NCBI GenBank assembly: GCA_024707265.1
Contig: JANQAB010000004.1
Location: forward strand, 1-64,000
Length of the DNA: 64,000 nt
Source: Sporocytophaga sp.
GTDB lineage: Bacteria > Bacteroidota > Bacteroidia > Cytophagales > Cytophagaceae
Direction: 5' to 3'
The position numbers were made by a program, and so were the translations under genes. The notes below the pieces were generated by a model, which saw only the letters and a list, made by a program, of their open reading frames with translations, had not been told where the DNA came from and did no database searches. Positions within the stretch are counted from its first letter, which is position 1. Each line of letters begins with the position of its first letter. Positions 36,756 through 46,698 of the stretch are shown here, in pieces.

Positions 36756-37532
36756 ATGAAAGTCACACTGATATTTTTGATATTAACCTTCTGTCTGATG
36801 GAAACAAAGGCACAGGGAATTATTAAAGACTATAATAATATCGGTTGGTATTCTTATTTCGGTGATCATAAATTAAGCAGCAAATTTAAATTGCATACAG
36901 AATGTATATGGAGAAGGACAAATTTTATCACGAACTGGCAACAGTTCCTTGCCAGGGCAAGCGTCAATTATAGTATAACTGAATCCCTTTCCTTTGCAGT
37001 GGGATATACCTTCGTAGAGACTTATCCATACGGCGGGTATCCAAGCAGTAAAGAACCTTATCCCGAAAGCAGGATCTATCAAGATCTGAAATTAAAAATT
37101 CCATTTTGGAAATTTGAACTTGATAACCGATTAAGATTAGAGCAGCGATTTGTCGCACAGCTTACAGATAGTACCGGTCATAAGATTACCGGATGGGATT
37201 ATAGGAATAGAGTCAGGTATCAGTTAAAGGTTGATTTTGCATTTAAGGGAAATACAGTCGATGCTAAGGAACCATATCTGACGGCCTATGAGGAAATTTT
37301 TATTCGGTTTGGTGGAAATACAGGTAGAAACTGCTTTGATCAGAACAGACTTTTTATTGGCCTTGGCTATCAGGTTGCAGAAAATTTTAAATTTGAAGGA
37401 GGCTATTTTTTTCAACTATCAAAACATCTGCATAAAGGAAAAGAATCTGGAAAATTCGTCTTTGAATACAATAAGGGATTTATTGTTTCTCTGTATTATG
37501 ATTTAGATTTCAGGAAGGGTAAAGGGCAGTAG
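36756..37532 (+). CDS. DUF2490 outer-membrane protein
   Basis: A 258-aa protein with signal peptide to TKAQ and an amphipathic beta-strand pattern: NIGWYSYFGDHKLSSKFKLH, TECIWRRTNFITNWQQFLAR, ESLSFAVGYTFVETYPYGGY and RLRLEQRFV, ending ISLYYDLDFRKG-like. This matches DUF2490, a family of predicted outer-membrane beta-barrels of unknown function in Bacteroidota. No obvious operon partner. Confidence 0.8.
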   Translation: MKVTLIFLILTFCLMETKAQGIIKDYNNIGWYSYFGDHKLSSKFKLHTECIWRRTNFITNWQQFLARASVNYSITESLSFAVGYTFVETYPYGGYPSSKEPYPESRIYQDLKLKIPFWKFELDNRLRLEQRFVAQLTDSTGHKITGWDYRNRVRYQLKVDFAFKGNTVDAKEPYLTAYEEIFIRFGGNTGRNCFDQNRLFIGLGYQVAENFKFEGGYFFQLSKHLHKGKESGKFVFEYNKGFIVSLYYDLDFRKGKGQ

Positions 37533-37950
37533 GGCGTCTTGTTGGGACGCCATGCAGGCGCCTCAAGAGCTATGGTAAAGAGGGGAAGTAGTCAATTAAT
37601 ATCATCATGTTCTAAGTAATATATTTTTATCAGAGTACCTGTAAGCATTATTAAATTAACCTTCTTTATACCATTTTTACCCGTTGTAATCGATTAAGGA
37701 AGTATTAGGAGGGGATATAGCTTGAGTCCTTTAATCATGAATAAACCCTGTTAGAAGGTCACTTTCAGGACCACCAATAGCTGAAATTAAACAGGGTCAT
37801 ATTTCAATGTTGTTTTTGAAATTTAAATCTTTGAAATACAAGGAGAAGAGGCATTTTGGTCTGATGGCAATAATACTTTATCGTAGTACTAAAAATGACT
37901 TTTTTAAAAATTTATTTACTTTTGTAGCATTACTATTTTAATTACATTTT
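37533..37950 (+). other. 418-bp gap with a diverged copy of the GACGCC palindrome and a -7 box
   Basis: Around 37533-37580 (GGGACGCCATGCAGGCGCCT and TATGGTAAAGAGG) is a diverged copy of the palindromic family seen at 42.7 and 46.6-47.5 kb. TACTTTTG at 37917-37924 is a plausible -7 promoter element, 26 bp before the next start; no good -33 box is visible. Confidence 0.45.
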
Positions 37951-39144
37951 ATGAAATTCCGATTTTTACTTCTTTTACTTTTCGTTTCATTTCATTCTTA
38001 TAGCCAGATAAAATTTGAAAAAGGATATTTTATTGATTCCGAAAATCAAAAAACAGAATGTTTGATTAAAGATTCCGACTGGAGAAATAATCCCTTAAAG
38101 TTTAAATACAAGTTGGGTGAAACCGATGAAGTTAAGGAGGAAGATATCTCTTCTGTAACTGAATTTTGCATTTATAATGGGGCAAAATATGTTCGTGCCA
38201 ATGTTAAGATTGACAGGTCGAGTCAGGAGCTGAGTAGTTTAAGTAATAAAAGAAATCCCGAGTATGTAGAGGAACAGCTCTTTTTAAGGGTAGTTGAGGA
38301 GGGGGCTGCAACGCTTTATTCTTATAGAGATCCAGGAATCTCAAAGCTGTTTTACAAAGTAAATAATTTGCCCATAGAGCAATTGGTTTATAAGGAATAT
38401 TATACTGCTGATGGTTTCATCGCAACTAATGCTATGTTTCGTCAGCAGCTATTCTTAAATGTTAATTGCAATAAATCAATATCGGCAAACGCCCTCGAAA
38501 ACATTTCCTATAAAGAGAAGGAACTTGAAAAGTATTTCCAGAAATATAATGAATGTATGGGCGACACTATTCCTAAACAGGTTAAAAAGAAAAGAGATCT
38601 CTTTAATTTAAGAATCACTCCAGGTTTTAGTTATTCCACCTTCAGTTTAAAGGATAATTTTTACAAAATCGACTTCGATAAAAAGCTAACTTTCAGAGTA
38701 GGTTTACAGACAGAGTTTGTGTTGCCATTTTACAAGAACAAGTGGAGCGTAATTTTTGAACCCACCTATCAATATTTCAATTCTAAAGGAAAAAACAGTT
38801 CTAATGATTTAGGGAAAATTAAATATTCATGTATAGAGTTTCCAATTGGTATTCGGCATTACTTTTTTTTAAGTGAAAAACTTAAGCTTTTCGTAAACGG
38901 GTTGTTTATAACAAATATGACTTTGAAATTTAATTCGTCTCTGGTGACAGGAAATGAACCTATGGGATACTATAGCTTTAAGAACCTTGAAGCTAAAGAT
39001 AGTTTTGGTTTGGGTGCAGGAATTGAGAACAATAGGATCAGCGCTGAAATCAGGTATTGCCCTCAGAGAAGTCTTACAAATTCGAAAACATACACAACAA
39101 ATTTTTCCAGGCTATCGCTGTTGATTGGGTTTAAAGTATTTTAA
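37951..39144 (+). CDS. Predicted outer-membrane beta-barrel protein
   Basis: A 397-aa protein with a signal peptide (MKFRFLLLLLFVSFHSYSQI). The N-terminal half (FEKGYFIDSENQKTECLIKD, and LYSYRDPGISKLFYKVNNLP) is a family domain of unknown role found in Bacteroidota. The C-terminal half, from LFNLRITPGFSYSTFSLKDN on, shows alternating strands ending FSRLSLLIGFKVF, consistent with a PF13568-type barrel closing with an aromatic residue. Likely resides in the outer membrane. Function unknown. Confidence 0.75.
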   Translation: MKFRFLLLLLFVSFHSYSQIKFEKGYFIDSENQKTECLIKDSDWRNNPLKFKYKLGETDEVKEEDISSVTEFCIYNGAKYVRANVKIDRSSQELSSLSNKRNPEYVEEQLFLRVVEEGAATLYSYRDPGISKLFYKVNNLPIEQLVYKEYYTADGFIATNAMFRQQLFLNVNCNKSISANALENISYKEKELEKYFQKYNECMGDTIPKQVKKKRDLFNLRITPGFSYSTFSLKDNFYKIDFDKKLTFRVGLQTEFVLPFYKNKWSVIFEPTYQYFNSKGKNSSNDLGKIKYSCIEFPIGIRHYFFLSEKLKLFVNGLFITNMTLKFNSSLVTGNEPMGYYSFKNLEAKDSFGLGAGIENNRISAEIRYCPQRSLTNSKTYTTNFSRLSLLIGFKVF

Positions 39145-39375
39145 AGAAAAGTCACTATCTGGAAGATAGGTGGTTTATTTAGGGAATTATTTTGTAACTA
39201 TCAGCTCCTTCGCGGGGCTCAGGATGACAAAGCAACTGGTCGCGGTTAAATAAACAATGTTTAAGTTGAGGGAAATGTCCTTCAGGAGAAGGGTTAGGGA
39301 TGAGGTTTATTAGCTTTATTAGCTTTGATACAGGAGTTAAATAACTAATCCAATGAATAAATAATAACTATTGAA
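39145..39375 (+). repeat. Second copy of the TTTTGTAACTAT dispersed repeat (39183-39255)
   Basis: See 36486-36560: the shared core is ATTATTTTGTAACTAT followed by an AGGATGAC block and a GTTAAAT... tail. The spacer between these blocks differs, with GCGGGGCTC inserted here. Non-coding. Confidence 0.5.
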
Positions 39376-39957
39376 ATGAAAAAGCATCATTTGTTAATAT
39401 CAGGACTCCTCTTACTCATTTGCTGCAAAGGAGCGCCTGAAGAGAAATCCAATTCGAACGGTAATGACACGACATATAAAAGTATTGATACTTCTCAAAG
39501 CAATACAATTGAGCCGATAAAAACAGAGTACAAATTAAAAAAGATTGAATTTGATTTTTTATCAGAATGTGATTCTCTTCAGATTTGGCAAGGAGGAATT
39601 CAAGGTGTTGCTTTTTCTGATTCTACAGGCCCTTTCCTTATGGCACAATGTTTTGAAAATAAGCATTACGACCTGGTTGTATTTAGTGATAGAGTCATAG
39701 ATCTAAAAGAAGGGGCTAATTATAAAGAAAATCGAATAGCTGATGGATTAACCAATTCAGAATATTATGCTTTTGAAATACCAAAGAAAGTTCCGGAGAA
39801 TCCGGAGAATGAATTTGATACGTTTGATTATATTTTTCCAAATCAGGTGAAGATATATAAGCAATTTAATGATGGCTGGTATTTGATTAATGAGGTAAAC
39901 GTTGATTCTTTTGAGGACTTGGGGAGAATAAAATTGAATACTATTTATAAGAAGTAA
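39376..39957 (+). CDS. Lipoprotein of unknown function
   Basis: A 193-aa protein with a lipoprotein signal (MKKHHLLISGLLLLICCKGA; Cys at about 16-17) and a Ser/Asn/Thr linker (SNSNGNDTTYKSIDTSQSN). The main domain starts EYKLKKIEFDFLSECDSLQI and contains many acidic residues. No family is recognised. Its neighbours are other small exported proteins and an immunity-like gene. Confidence 0.7.
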   Translation: MKKHHLLISGLLLLICCKGAPEEKSNSNGNDTTYKSIDTSQSNTIEPIKTEYKLKKIEFDFLSECDSLQIWQGGIQGVAFSDSTGPFLMAQCFENKHYDLVVFSDRVIDLKEGANYKENRIADGLTNSEYYAFEIPKKVPENPENEFDTFDYIFPNQVKIYKQFNDGWYLINEVNVDSFEDLGRIKLNTIYKK

Positions 39958-40080
39958 CGTTACGGGCTATAATACTATTTAGAAGCCATAATAATCAACC
40001 TTTAGGATTAAAAAGTTAGTGCAATATATATTGTTCCATTTATTATAAACAGGCTTAGTCTGACAGGAAAAAAGAAATAT

Positions 40081-40694
40081 ATGAAATACATAGTAATCGT
40101 AATTTTGATAATTATAGCTGTTGGAGCAATTCAAGTATTCAGAAGCAATAAAGGGAAGTTTATAATTAATAACGCTGACCTTATTGAAGCTGGGCAACTC
40201 CTATTTCCTGATCTTAGGACAGACTTTGAAGCTTTTTTAAACTTATTCCTTAAAGACAAGAAAACATTCCTAGCCAACGAAGAACTTTTAGACGACTATG
40301 ATAATTTTGAAGACTTGGATAAACTCAAAGCAATTGAAGCAATTTATATATTCGGAGATAGCAGACAAAAGCTGTGTTTGGTTGATTGGCGTGTTGAAGA
40401 AAATGAGGGGGAGATTGAGCGCTTCTTAGAAGAGAACTTACAAATCAAGACTGACTGGAAAAATGTAAATGCCCTTAGAGAGGCTGGTGACGAAGAAAAA
40501 CAACGAGATGGTAAATTCATAATTGACCTGTTAAAAACTTTCGACAAAGACCTGGCACCATTAACTAAAAGGATGATTTTTTTTGGATCTTGGATGGGAT
40601 GCCTATGTCTTTACTGTTGTTGACAAATCTTCGTATAAGACTATAACGGACAAATTAGGAACACTTTTTCATGGTACGGAAAAGCTGAGGTAAT
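40081..40694 (+). CDS. DUF6630-like hypothetical protein, frameshifted near the C-terminus
   Basis: An N-terminal membrane helix (MKYIVIVILIIIAVGAIQVF) is followed by a soluble acidic domain: IEAIYIFGDSRQKLCLVDWR with VEENEGEIERFLEE. The frame closes early at 40623, but removing one T in the eight-T run at 40577-40584 continues as RMIFLDLGWDAYVFTVVDKS to a stop at 40694. The resulting ~204 aa resembles proteins annotated DUF6630, a family I know only loosely. DUF6630-type genes are often near polymorphic-toxin immunity genes, as here. Confidence 0.6.
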
Positions 40695-40831
40695 GAGAAC
40701 GCTACTCTAACAGGTATGGATCGATGAACTGATGCACTATAATGAAAATTACTGTTTTATTTTTTTAAGTACTAAATTAAAAAAATAATTCCCACCGCCC
40801 AAAGTTAAACTGGTATAGAGGATTTATAACA

Positions 40832-41497
40832 ATGAACAATACTTACTATATAATTTCGAACTCAACTGATTCAATGGAGACCGGAAATGATTTTCCACAA
40901 ATTCAGAATGTGACGAAGGAATATGATCCCAATGGGCCCAATAGCGTATATAAGCTTTACGAGCACAGAAATTTAAATCCTCCTTTTGTACCCGAATTAG
41001 ATTCTTTTGTAGTGCGAAAAAGGACAAAAATAACAGACTTACAGAGTAATGCTTTCATTGGAGGTAGGGGATTGTTTTTAAGCGAAAAATTTAAATCTTT
41101 ACTGTCAGATTTTAATTTACCTAAGCATAAATTCTTTAAGTCGACCGTGATTAAAGACGACGATACTCATACTTATTATTGGTTTCATTTAATTGAATCT
41201 GATTATAGGGGAAAAGTAGTATTCGAAAAAACTAAATTTAGTAATTGGAAAGACTTAAAATTGGACAATTATCAAGATTATCTGGACTTCTCAGAAAATG
41301 AAGACAAATATGGTCAATTAAAAGCGAATAAAGTAACACTAGGTAATACATTTGATAAGTCATTAGACCTCTTTATGATTTCTGCATTTGACCAGAATTT
41401 ATATATTTCTCAAAAATTAAAAGATAAAATAATAGAGGAAAAATTGACAGGTATAGAAATTAAAAGCTCGGAAGGGAAATTATGCTTTGAAGGATAA
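40832..41497 (+). CDS. Imm11/DUF1629-type immunity protein
   Basis: A 221-aa cytosolic protein. The features SNAFIGGRGLFLSEKFKSLL and FNLPKHKFFKSTVI followed by TYYWFHLIES match the Imm11 (DUF1629) fold, found as immunity partners of polymorphic toxins. No toxin gene lies beside it, so it is an orphan or part of an immunity-gene array. It overlaps the frame of the next small exported protein region by 11 bp only if that gene starts at 41487; I start that gene later. Confidence 0.75.
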   Translation: MNNTYYIISNSTDSMETGNDFPQIQNVTKEYDPNGPNSVYKLYEHRNLNPPFVPELDSFVVRKRTKITDLQSNAFIGGRGLFLSEKFKSLLSDFNLPKHKFFKSTVIKDDDTHTYYWFHLIESDYRGKVVFEKTKFSNWKDLKLDNYQDYLDFSENEDKYGQLKANKVTLGNTFDKSLDLFMISAFDQNLYISQKLKDKIIEEKLTGIEIKSSEGKLCFEG

Positions 41498-41525
41498 GGA
41501 AAAACAATTTATAAACCACAAAATC

Positions 41526-41942
41526 ATGAAATTAAAAATTTTATCCATATCACTTCTTGCCATATTGGTACTGTCAGGTGCGACAATCACCACAAAAGTT
41601 CAATCGGATTTAGCTGATAAGTTAATCGGGACGTGGATTTGGAAAACTGTAATTGACAGTGAAACGAAACAAGACCTGGGGCTTGATATGGTAACTATGG
41701 GCATAGCAAGTGAAGTAAGAACAGAATTTAAGAGAGACAACACCTATACAGAAAGTAAGCTGAGAAAAGGCAGTAGTGAATATTCCTACATCAATGGAGA
41801 ATGGAAAATAGAAAATAATGAAACGCTTAATCTCAAAGCAAAAGATAAATGGATGCCAAGTAAGATATTGAAAATATCAAACGATTCTATACTGCTTCAA
41901 ATGAATTCGAAATTAACGTTGTTAATGGTTAAGCAAAAGTAA
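41526..41942 (+). CDS. Lipocalin-like secreted protein
   Basis: From the ATG at 41526 (MKLKILSISLLAILVLSGAT) the protein is 138 aa with a signal peptide. The body LADKLIGTWIWKTVIDSETK and INGEWKIENNETLNLKAKDK, ending LLMVKQK, matches the small lipocalin-like domain common in Bacteroidota, which opens with GxW. It could bind a small hydrophobic ligand; none is known. It follows the immunity gene by 28 bp and precedes a lipoprotein by 61 bp. Confidence 0.7.
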   Translation: MKLKILSISLLAILVLSGATITTKVQSDLADKLIGTWIWKTVIDSETKQDLGLDMVTMGIASEVRTEFKRDNTYTESKLRKGSSEYSYINGEWKIENNETLNLKAKDKWMPSKILKISNDSILLQMNSKLTLLMVKQK

Positions 41943-42003
41943 AGGTTATATGTCTTCCATTACCACTTCTTTCAGTAGGAAAAACACAATTACATTTTTA
42001 AAG

Positions 42004-42690
42004 ATGACCTTGAGACTACTATCAGTCATATTTACCTTAACTTTTTTTTCTTGTGGAAATAAGTTGTTCAAGAATAAGAACATTGACCAATCACAAACCA
42101 TAAATCAGGCAGGTATAATCTTAGATTCAGTTGAAGCAAAAGAGGAAACTAAATCTTCAGGAAATCGACAAACAACCTTTTTTATAAAAGATGAAACAAC
42201 GTATTCTCAAATATTTCTGAAGGAGTTTAAAAAAAGACATAGCATTTATGAAAGTGTGACACTCATTGATGATACGATAATAGTGAACAATGACCAAGTT
42301 GGACATATCATCATTCCTACAGACTTGCCACTCAATGAACAGGTAACTTATACAACCGCTGAGGATAGTAAAAAATCAGTACTTATAGTTAAACGCATAA
42401 ACTACTCGACTTTAGTGTATAGTTATTATGAGGTTTCGAATGGACTTAAAACGAATGAAAGACAAGGAAAAGCAGAACTTGAACCTGTATTTTATCTAGG
42501 AGCAGAAGGAACTTTTGAGGACGAAGAAGAAAATGTTTATGCCTCCGTTGAATATATTGACAATTCTGAAAAAGGCTGTTGGACTTACATTTATGTTGGA
42601 GTTGGATGTATTGAAAAATCATTCTTAACACAAGGATGCGAGACGGACAGAAATAAGTTTAGGACCCCATTGTTAACCCGCATAAAATAG
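42004..42690 (+). CDS. Lipoprotein of unknown function
   Basis: From the ATG at 42004 the N-terminus MTLRLLSVIFTLTFFSCGNK is a lipoprotein signal with the acylated Cys at 17. Mature sequence includes QTTFFIKDETTYSQIFLKEF and LEPVFYLGAEGTFEDEEENV, ending CWTYIYVGVGCIEKS and a Cys-containing tail. No recognised family. It ends just before the repeat-rich region. Confidence 0.68.
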   Translation: MTLRLLSVIFTLTFFSCGNKLFKNKNIDQSQTINQAGIILDSVEAKEETKSSGNRQTTFFIKDETTYSQIFLKEFKKRHSIYESVTLIDDTIIVNNDQVGHIIIPTDLPLNEQVTYTTAEDSKKSVLIVKRINYSTLVYSYYEVSNGLKTNERQGKAELEPVFYLGAEGTFEDEEENVYASVEYIDNSEKGCWTYIYVGVGCIEKSFLTQGCETDRNKFRTPLLTRIK

Positions 42691-42790
42691 GAGAAACTCT
42701 ACTTCCTCCCCGGGCGATATAGTCGGGCACCTCGTAGAGACGCCATGCTGGCGTCTCAGAAACTGTGATAAAGAGAAATATGATATTCTT
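42691..42790 (+). repeat. Dispersed palindromic repeat (GAGACGCC family), single copy
   Basis: The near-palindrome at 42737-42757 has 9-bp arms GAGACGCCA and TGGCGTCTC around TGC, followed by AGAAACTGTGATAAAGAG. The same block recurs at 46609-46660 and 47299-47350, and the opposite orientation is tandemly arrayed at 46.7-47.5 kb. It lies in intergenic DNA. Confidence 0.8.
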
Positions 42791-43294
42791 CCTCCCCGGC
42801 CGGTGTCTGTATCGTAGCCGTCAACTTAACAAAGTAAAGATTCTTCAAGTTGATTGGGATAGGTAAGATTTTTATCAACGCGGTAAAGTTATGAAAGCCT
42901 GAGAAAAGCCTGACCTCGAAGAGGTCAAATGTTTAAAGATAAGGGCAGACGATTAACATACGACCTTGTAGGGGGCGCACCAAGGCAATGCCAGCTATCT
43001 ATAAATATTCAATCCCTTCAGGATTGTGAGATAGTCTGAATCAGGATTTACAGGATTTTAGAATTAACAGGATATTGGTTATTCCAGCGTTTTGTACTAT
43101 CAAAACCACAGATCCTCCACGGCCGGTGTCTGCACCGGACGGAATCTTTCCAAACGTGCTGCATTATATAATCTTGGATCAACTTTTTTTATAAAGGTTA
43201 TAAAAAAAGATTTTCTTTTATCACAGATTACAGAAAAAATTTTGGTCAAGTAGTGATTGAGAGATTCCAGACGGTGCAGACACCGTCCGGGGAG
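42789..43294 (+). repeat. 522-bp tandem duplication, copy 1
   Basis: Begins near CCGGTGTCTGTATCGTAGCC (42800) and ends with GACACCGTCCGGGGAG. The next copy begins exactly 522 bp later with few differences. Inside, a segment from CCGGTGTCTGCACCGGACGG to CCGGACGGTGCAGACACCG-like sequence forms an inverted-repeat-bounded sub-element of about 180-200 bp; its short reading frames are not conserved between copies and are not genes. Also contains GGATTTACAGGATTTTAGAA, a motif that recurs only within the duplication. Confidence 0.85.
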
Positions 43295-43310
43295 TCGAAT
43301 ATGATAATTC

Positions 43311-43816
43311 TTCCTCCACGGCCGGTGTCTGTATCGTAGCCGTCAACTTAACAAAGTAAAGATTCTTCAAGTTGATTGGGATAGGTAAGATTTTTATCAA
43401 CGGGGTAAAGTTATGAAAGCCTGAGAAAAGCCTGACCTCGAAGAGGTCATATGTTTATAGATAAGAGCAGATAAATAACATACGACCCTGTAGGGGTCAC
43501 ACCAAGGCAATGCCAGCTATCTATAAATATTCAATCCCTTCAGGATTGTGAGATAGTCTGAATCAGGATTTACAGGATTTTAGAATTAACAGGATATTGG
43601 TTATTCCAGCGTTTTGTACTATCAAAACCACAGATCCTCCACGGCCGGTGTCTGCACCGGACGGAATCTTTCCAAACGTGCTGCATTATATAATCTTGGA
43701 TCAACTTTTTTATAAAGGTTATAAAAAAAGATTTTCTTTTATCACAGATTACAGAAAAAATTTTGGTCAAGTAGTGATTGAGAGATTCCGGACGGTGCAG
43801 ACACCGTCCGGGGAGG
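43311..43816 (+). repeat. 522-bp tandem duplication, copy 2
   Basis: Repeats copy 1 with a handful of substitutions and an indel in a T run (copy 1 has one T more after CAACTTTTTT). The terminal inverted element here reads CCGGTGTCTGCACCGGACGG at about 43645 and CGGACGGTGCAGACACCGTC at 43789-43808. Divergence of only a few percent implies a recent duplication. Similar outward-facing GTGTCT motifs recur at 58.33 kb and 59.95 kb. Confidence 0.85.
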
Positions 43817-43967
43817 GGAAAAGGCTAATAGTGTATGCCTGTGTAATAATGCATAGTCATATTCATAAAACCACATTATGAAAAAAAAGAACTTTTTAAT
43901 TTACCTTTTTAAGCAGCTGATTGTAGTTGTAAAATTCCATTTAAACCGGAAATAAGATTTGATTGAT

Positions 43968-46531
43968 ATGAATAAAATTGGTCTGCTATTTATATTGGTG
44001 AATATGCTGAATATTCATTTACATGCACAAAACACAATAACTGTCAATTTATCCAATAAAATCCGACCTGTTACACACTGTGCATCTGGTTCTTTATATG
44101 GAGTCATTGAGACCTTGCCATCCGATATTGCTAATCTGGTCGCTCCTCTGAAGCCACATGTTTTTGCCAATCCTGCACAAAGTGGTTCGGGAAAACAACA
44201 GCCTGTCGGTGATGCTATAAAAGTTTCTGAACGACTGCAAAACACCACAGCCAAGGTGCAGGTACGTCTGCCTGATGTTTTGCCTGGATGGCCATATAAG
44301 TGGCCCGGTACTCAATCCTTTTTAAATATCTGCCAACAAGTAATTAATGCAAAGAAAGCTTCAGGTAGAACTAATTATGATGGTTACGAAATCTGGAATG
44401 AACCTCAGGGAACCTGGAACGCATCTAACGGAAACTTTAACACCACCTGCTGGAAACCTACTTTTGATCTGATCCGTTCGATGGATCCCGGTGCAAGAAT
44501 AATCGGGCCGTCACTGGCATATTACAACAATAACTATATGCGTGATTTCCTGACCTTCTGCAAGGCTAATAATTGTATTCCGGATGTTGTCTGCTGGCAT
44601 CAATGGGGAGCAGGTGGGTTTGTAAACGCATACAACCAGTACCGTGCGCTTGAAAAGGAATTGGGAATTTCTCCGAGGCCAATCAGCATTAATGAATATT
44701 CTTCAAAAACGAGTGATCCCAATGAAGGTTGTCCAGGGTATTCTGTACCATTTATCAGTAAATTCGAAAGACATGGTGTGGAAAGTGCCTGTATCTCCTG
44801 GTGGTTTACCAACCTGCCAGGCAGACTGGGAAGTTTGCTGACTTCCAATAACCAGAAAGGCGGAGGATGGCATTTGTACAAATGGTACGGAGATATGACC
44901 GGAAACATGGTACAGGTAACTCCCCTAACGATTTTAGTGAAGGCTTGGATGGTTTTGGTTGTTTAGACGATGTTAGTAAATATGCCAGCATCTGCATTGG
45001 TGGAAATTTCACAGGAAATGCTTCTGTAAAAATAAACGGAATTCCTGCCTATTTCGGCAGCAGTGTCAAGGTAAAGCTGGAATATGTTTCATGGTCTGGT
45101 AAGGATATTCCAGTAGCTGGTACATCATTGATTTCCAATTCTGTTTTTAATGTGAACAATGGATCTGTGACAGTGCCTGTAAATGTAACAAGTATTTTTT
45201 ATGCCTATCGCATTTATTTAGAGCCATCGGTGAATACACCTTCGGTTACAATTGCTGTTCCAGCCAAAGATACAGTGGTTGCCAATCCTTCAGATGTGTT
45301 GGTTCGTGCAAATGTTTCAGACCCATCAGCAATTAATGATCTGAAGTTTTTTGTCAATGGTGTGCAGTCTGGAAAAACGCTGACTGTTCCTCCTTTTACC
45401 ACCACTTTGAATATCAGAACAGCGGGTGTTTATACAGTTACAGCAGAAGTCACTGATAAAAACAATAACAAAGTTGTTTCGTCTGGTAAAATCATAAGGA
45501 CCGCAATTGCACAGGTTGGTTATAACTATCAGTCTCATACTATTCCAGGTACCATTCAATCAGAAGAATTTGATCTGGGAGGAAACGGATTTGCTTATCT
45601 GGACAATACACCGGGAAGCAGTGTTACTCCATTGGTAAATTACCGGACTGACGAGGATGTTGATATTGAAAACTGTACTGATGCTGGTGGAGGATACAAT
45701 ATAGGATATGCAACAGCGGGTGAATGGCTTGAATACAGTGTAAAAGTAGCTAAAACAGGAAAATACAATCTTGCTCTGAGGGTAGCTTGCAATGGCGATG
45801 GACGAACGGTTAATTTAACAATTGACGGGAACGCCTTAACCTCATCTATACCCATACCAAACACCTCTGGATGGCAAAACTGGACAACTATTTCTGTTAA
45901 AGAATTGCCAATGTCTGCAGGGGAACACATCCTGCGATTGACCATAGGAAATGTGGACTATGTCAATCTGAATTATATGGTTTTTGAAGAGGTGGTTCAG
46001 GTACAACCACCGGCGATCACATTAACTTCTCCAGGTAACCGGACAACCATAAGTGTTGACGAGAAATTAACACTGTCTGCAGATGCAACCGATCCTGACG
46101 GAAATATCATCGGTGTATCTTTTTATGAAGACGGCAAATTGCTCACCACAGTAAATACTGCACCATTTTCTTACCAGTGGACTCCAACGTTTCCAGGAGA
46201 ATATTCATTTTATGCTGAAGCTTTTGATACCGATGACTTAAGTACCAGAACAGATACAGTGAGTATTACAGTTCAAACAATTGTCACGGGTCTTGATGGT
46301 GTAGAGATCATCTCATTTCAACCGCATCCGAATCCTTTGAATGAAGAAGGTTTTTCGCTGAAAGGAATGGGAAATTTTGCCTATCGCATTGTTGATTTTA
46401 AAGGTGCATTGGTAGAAAGCGGCGATGCTTCAGAGTCAATAAGAATTGGAAAAGGTCTGGCCCAGGGTATATATTTTCTGATGATAGAAAATGAAGAAAA
46501 CCGGTTTGTCTGGAAGATCGTCAGGAAGTAG
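43968..46531 (+). CDS. Secreted clan GH-A glycoside hydrolase with Ig-like and CBM6 modules and T9SS domain, split by a homopolymer frameshift
   Basis: Joined by adding one C to the C run at 44922-44925 (VTPPNDFSEGLDGFG across the break), giving about 855 aa. A signal peptide ends LHAQ. The catalytic part has YDGYEIWNEPQGTW (acid/base Glu) and RPISINEYSSKTSD (nucleophile-like Glu), the pattern of a GH-A barrel such as GH39. Then a beta-sandwich, an Ig-like segment (PPFTTTLNIRTAGVYTVTAE), a CBM6 (DAGGGYNIGYATAGEWLEYS), a second Ig-like domain and the T9SS domain (FQPHPNPLNEEGFSLKG). Likely degrades a plant or microbial polysaccharide outside the cell. Confidence 0.82.
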
Positions 46532-46698
46532 GCCTGTTCAGTAAAAGACTTTTGTGAAATATAATAACTGTAATCTACACCGTGGCACGTCAGGGGAGCG
46601 AAGGTGTAGAGACGCCATGCTGGCGTCTCAGAAACTGTGATAAAGAGCAATATCTTAATTCTATCCGGTCATAATTCTTATTGTAGGTTTTAATCCTC
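46532..46698 (+). repeat. Copy of the dispersed GAGACGCC palindrome after the GH gene
   Basis: At 46609-46629 the GAGACGCCA/TGGCGTCTC palindrome is followed by AGAAACTGTGATAAAGAGCA, as at 42.73 kb and 47.30 kb. It is preceded by CACCGTGGCACGTCAGGGGA. Non-coding. Confidence 0.75.

Noticed and set aside
43570..43881. Short frames on both strands inside the second 522-bp copy
   Set aside because: They use repeat sequence, are not preserved in the first copy and have no protein-like features.
43878..43955. 25-codon frame starting MKKKNFLIYLFKQ just before the glycosidase
   Set aside because: It starts in an eight-A run, has no support beyond an ATG, and could be part of the leader; not enough evidence.
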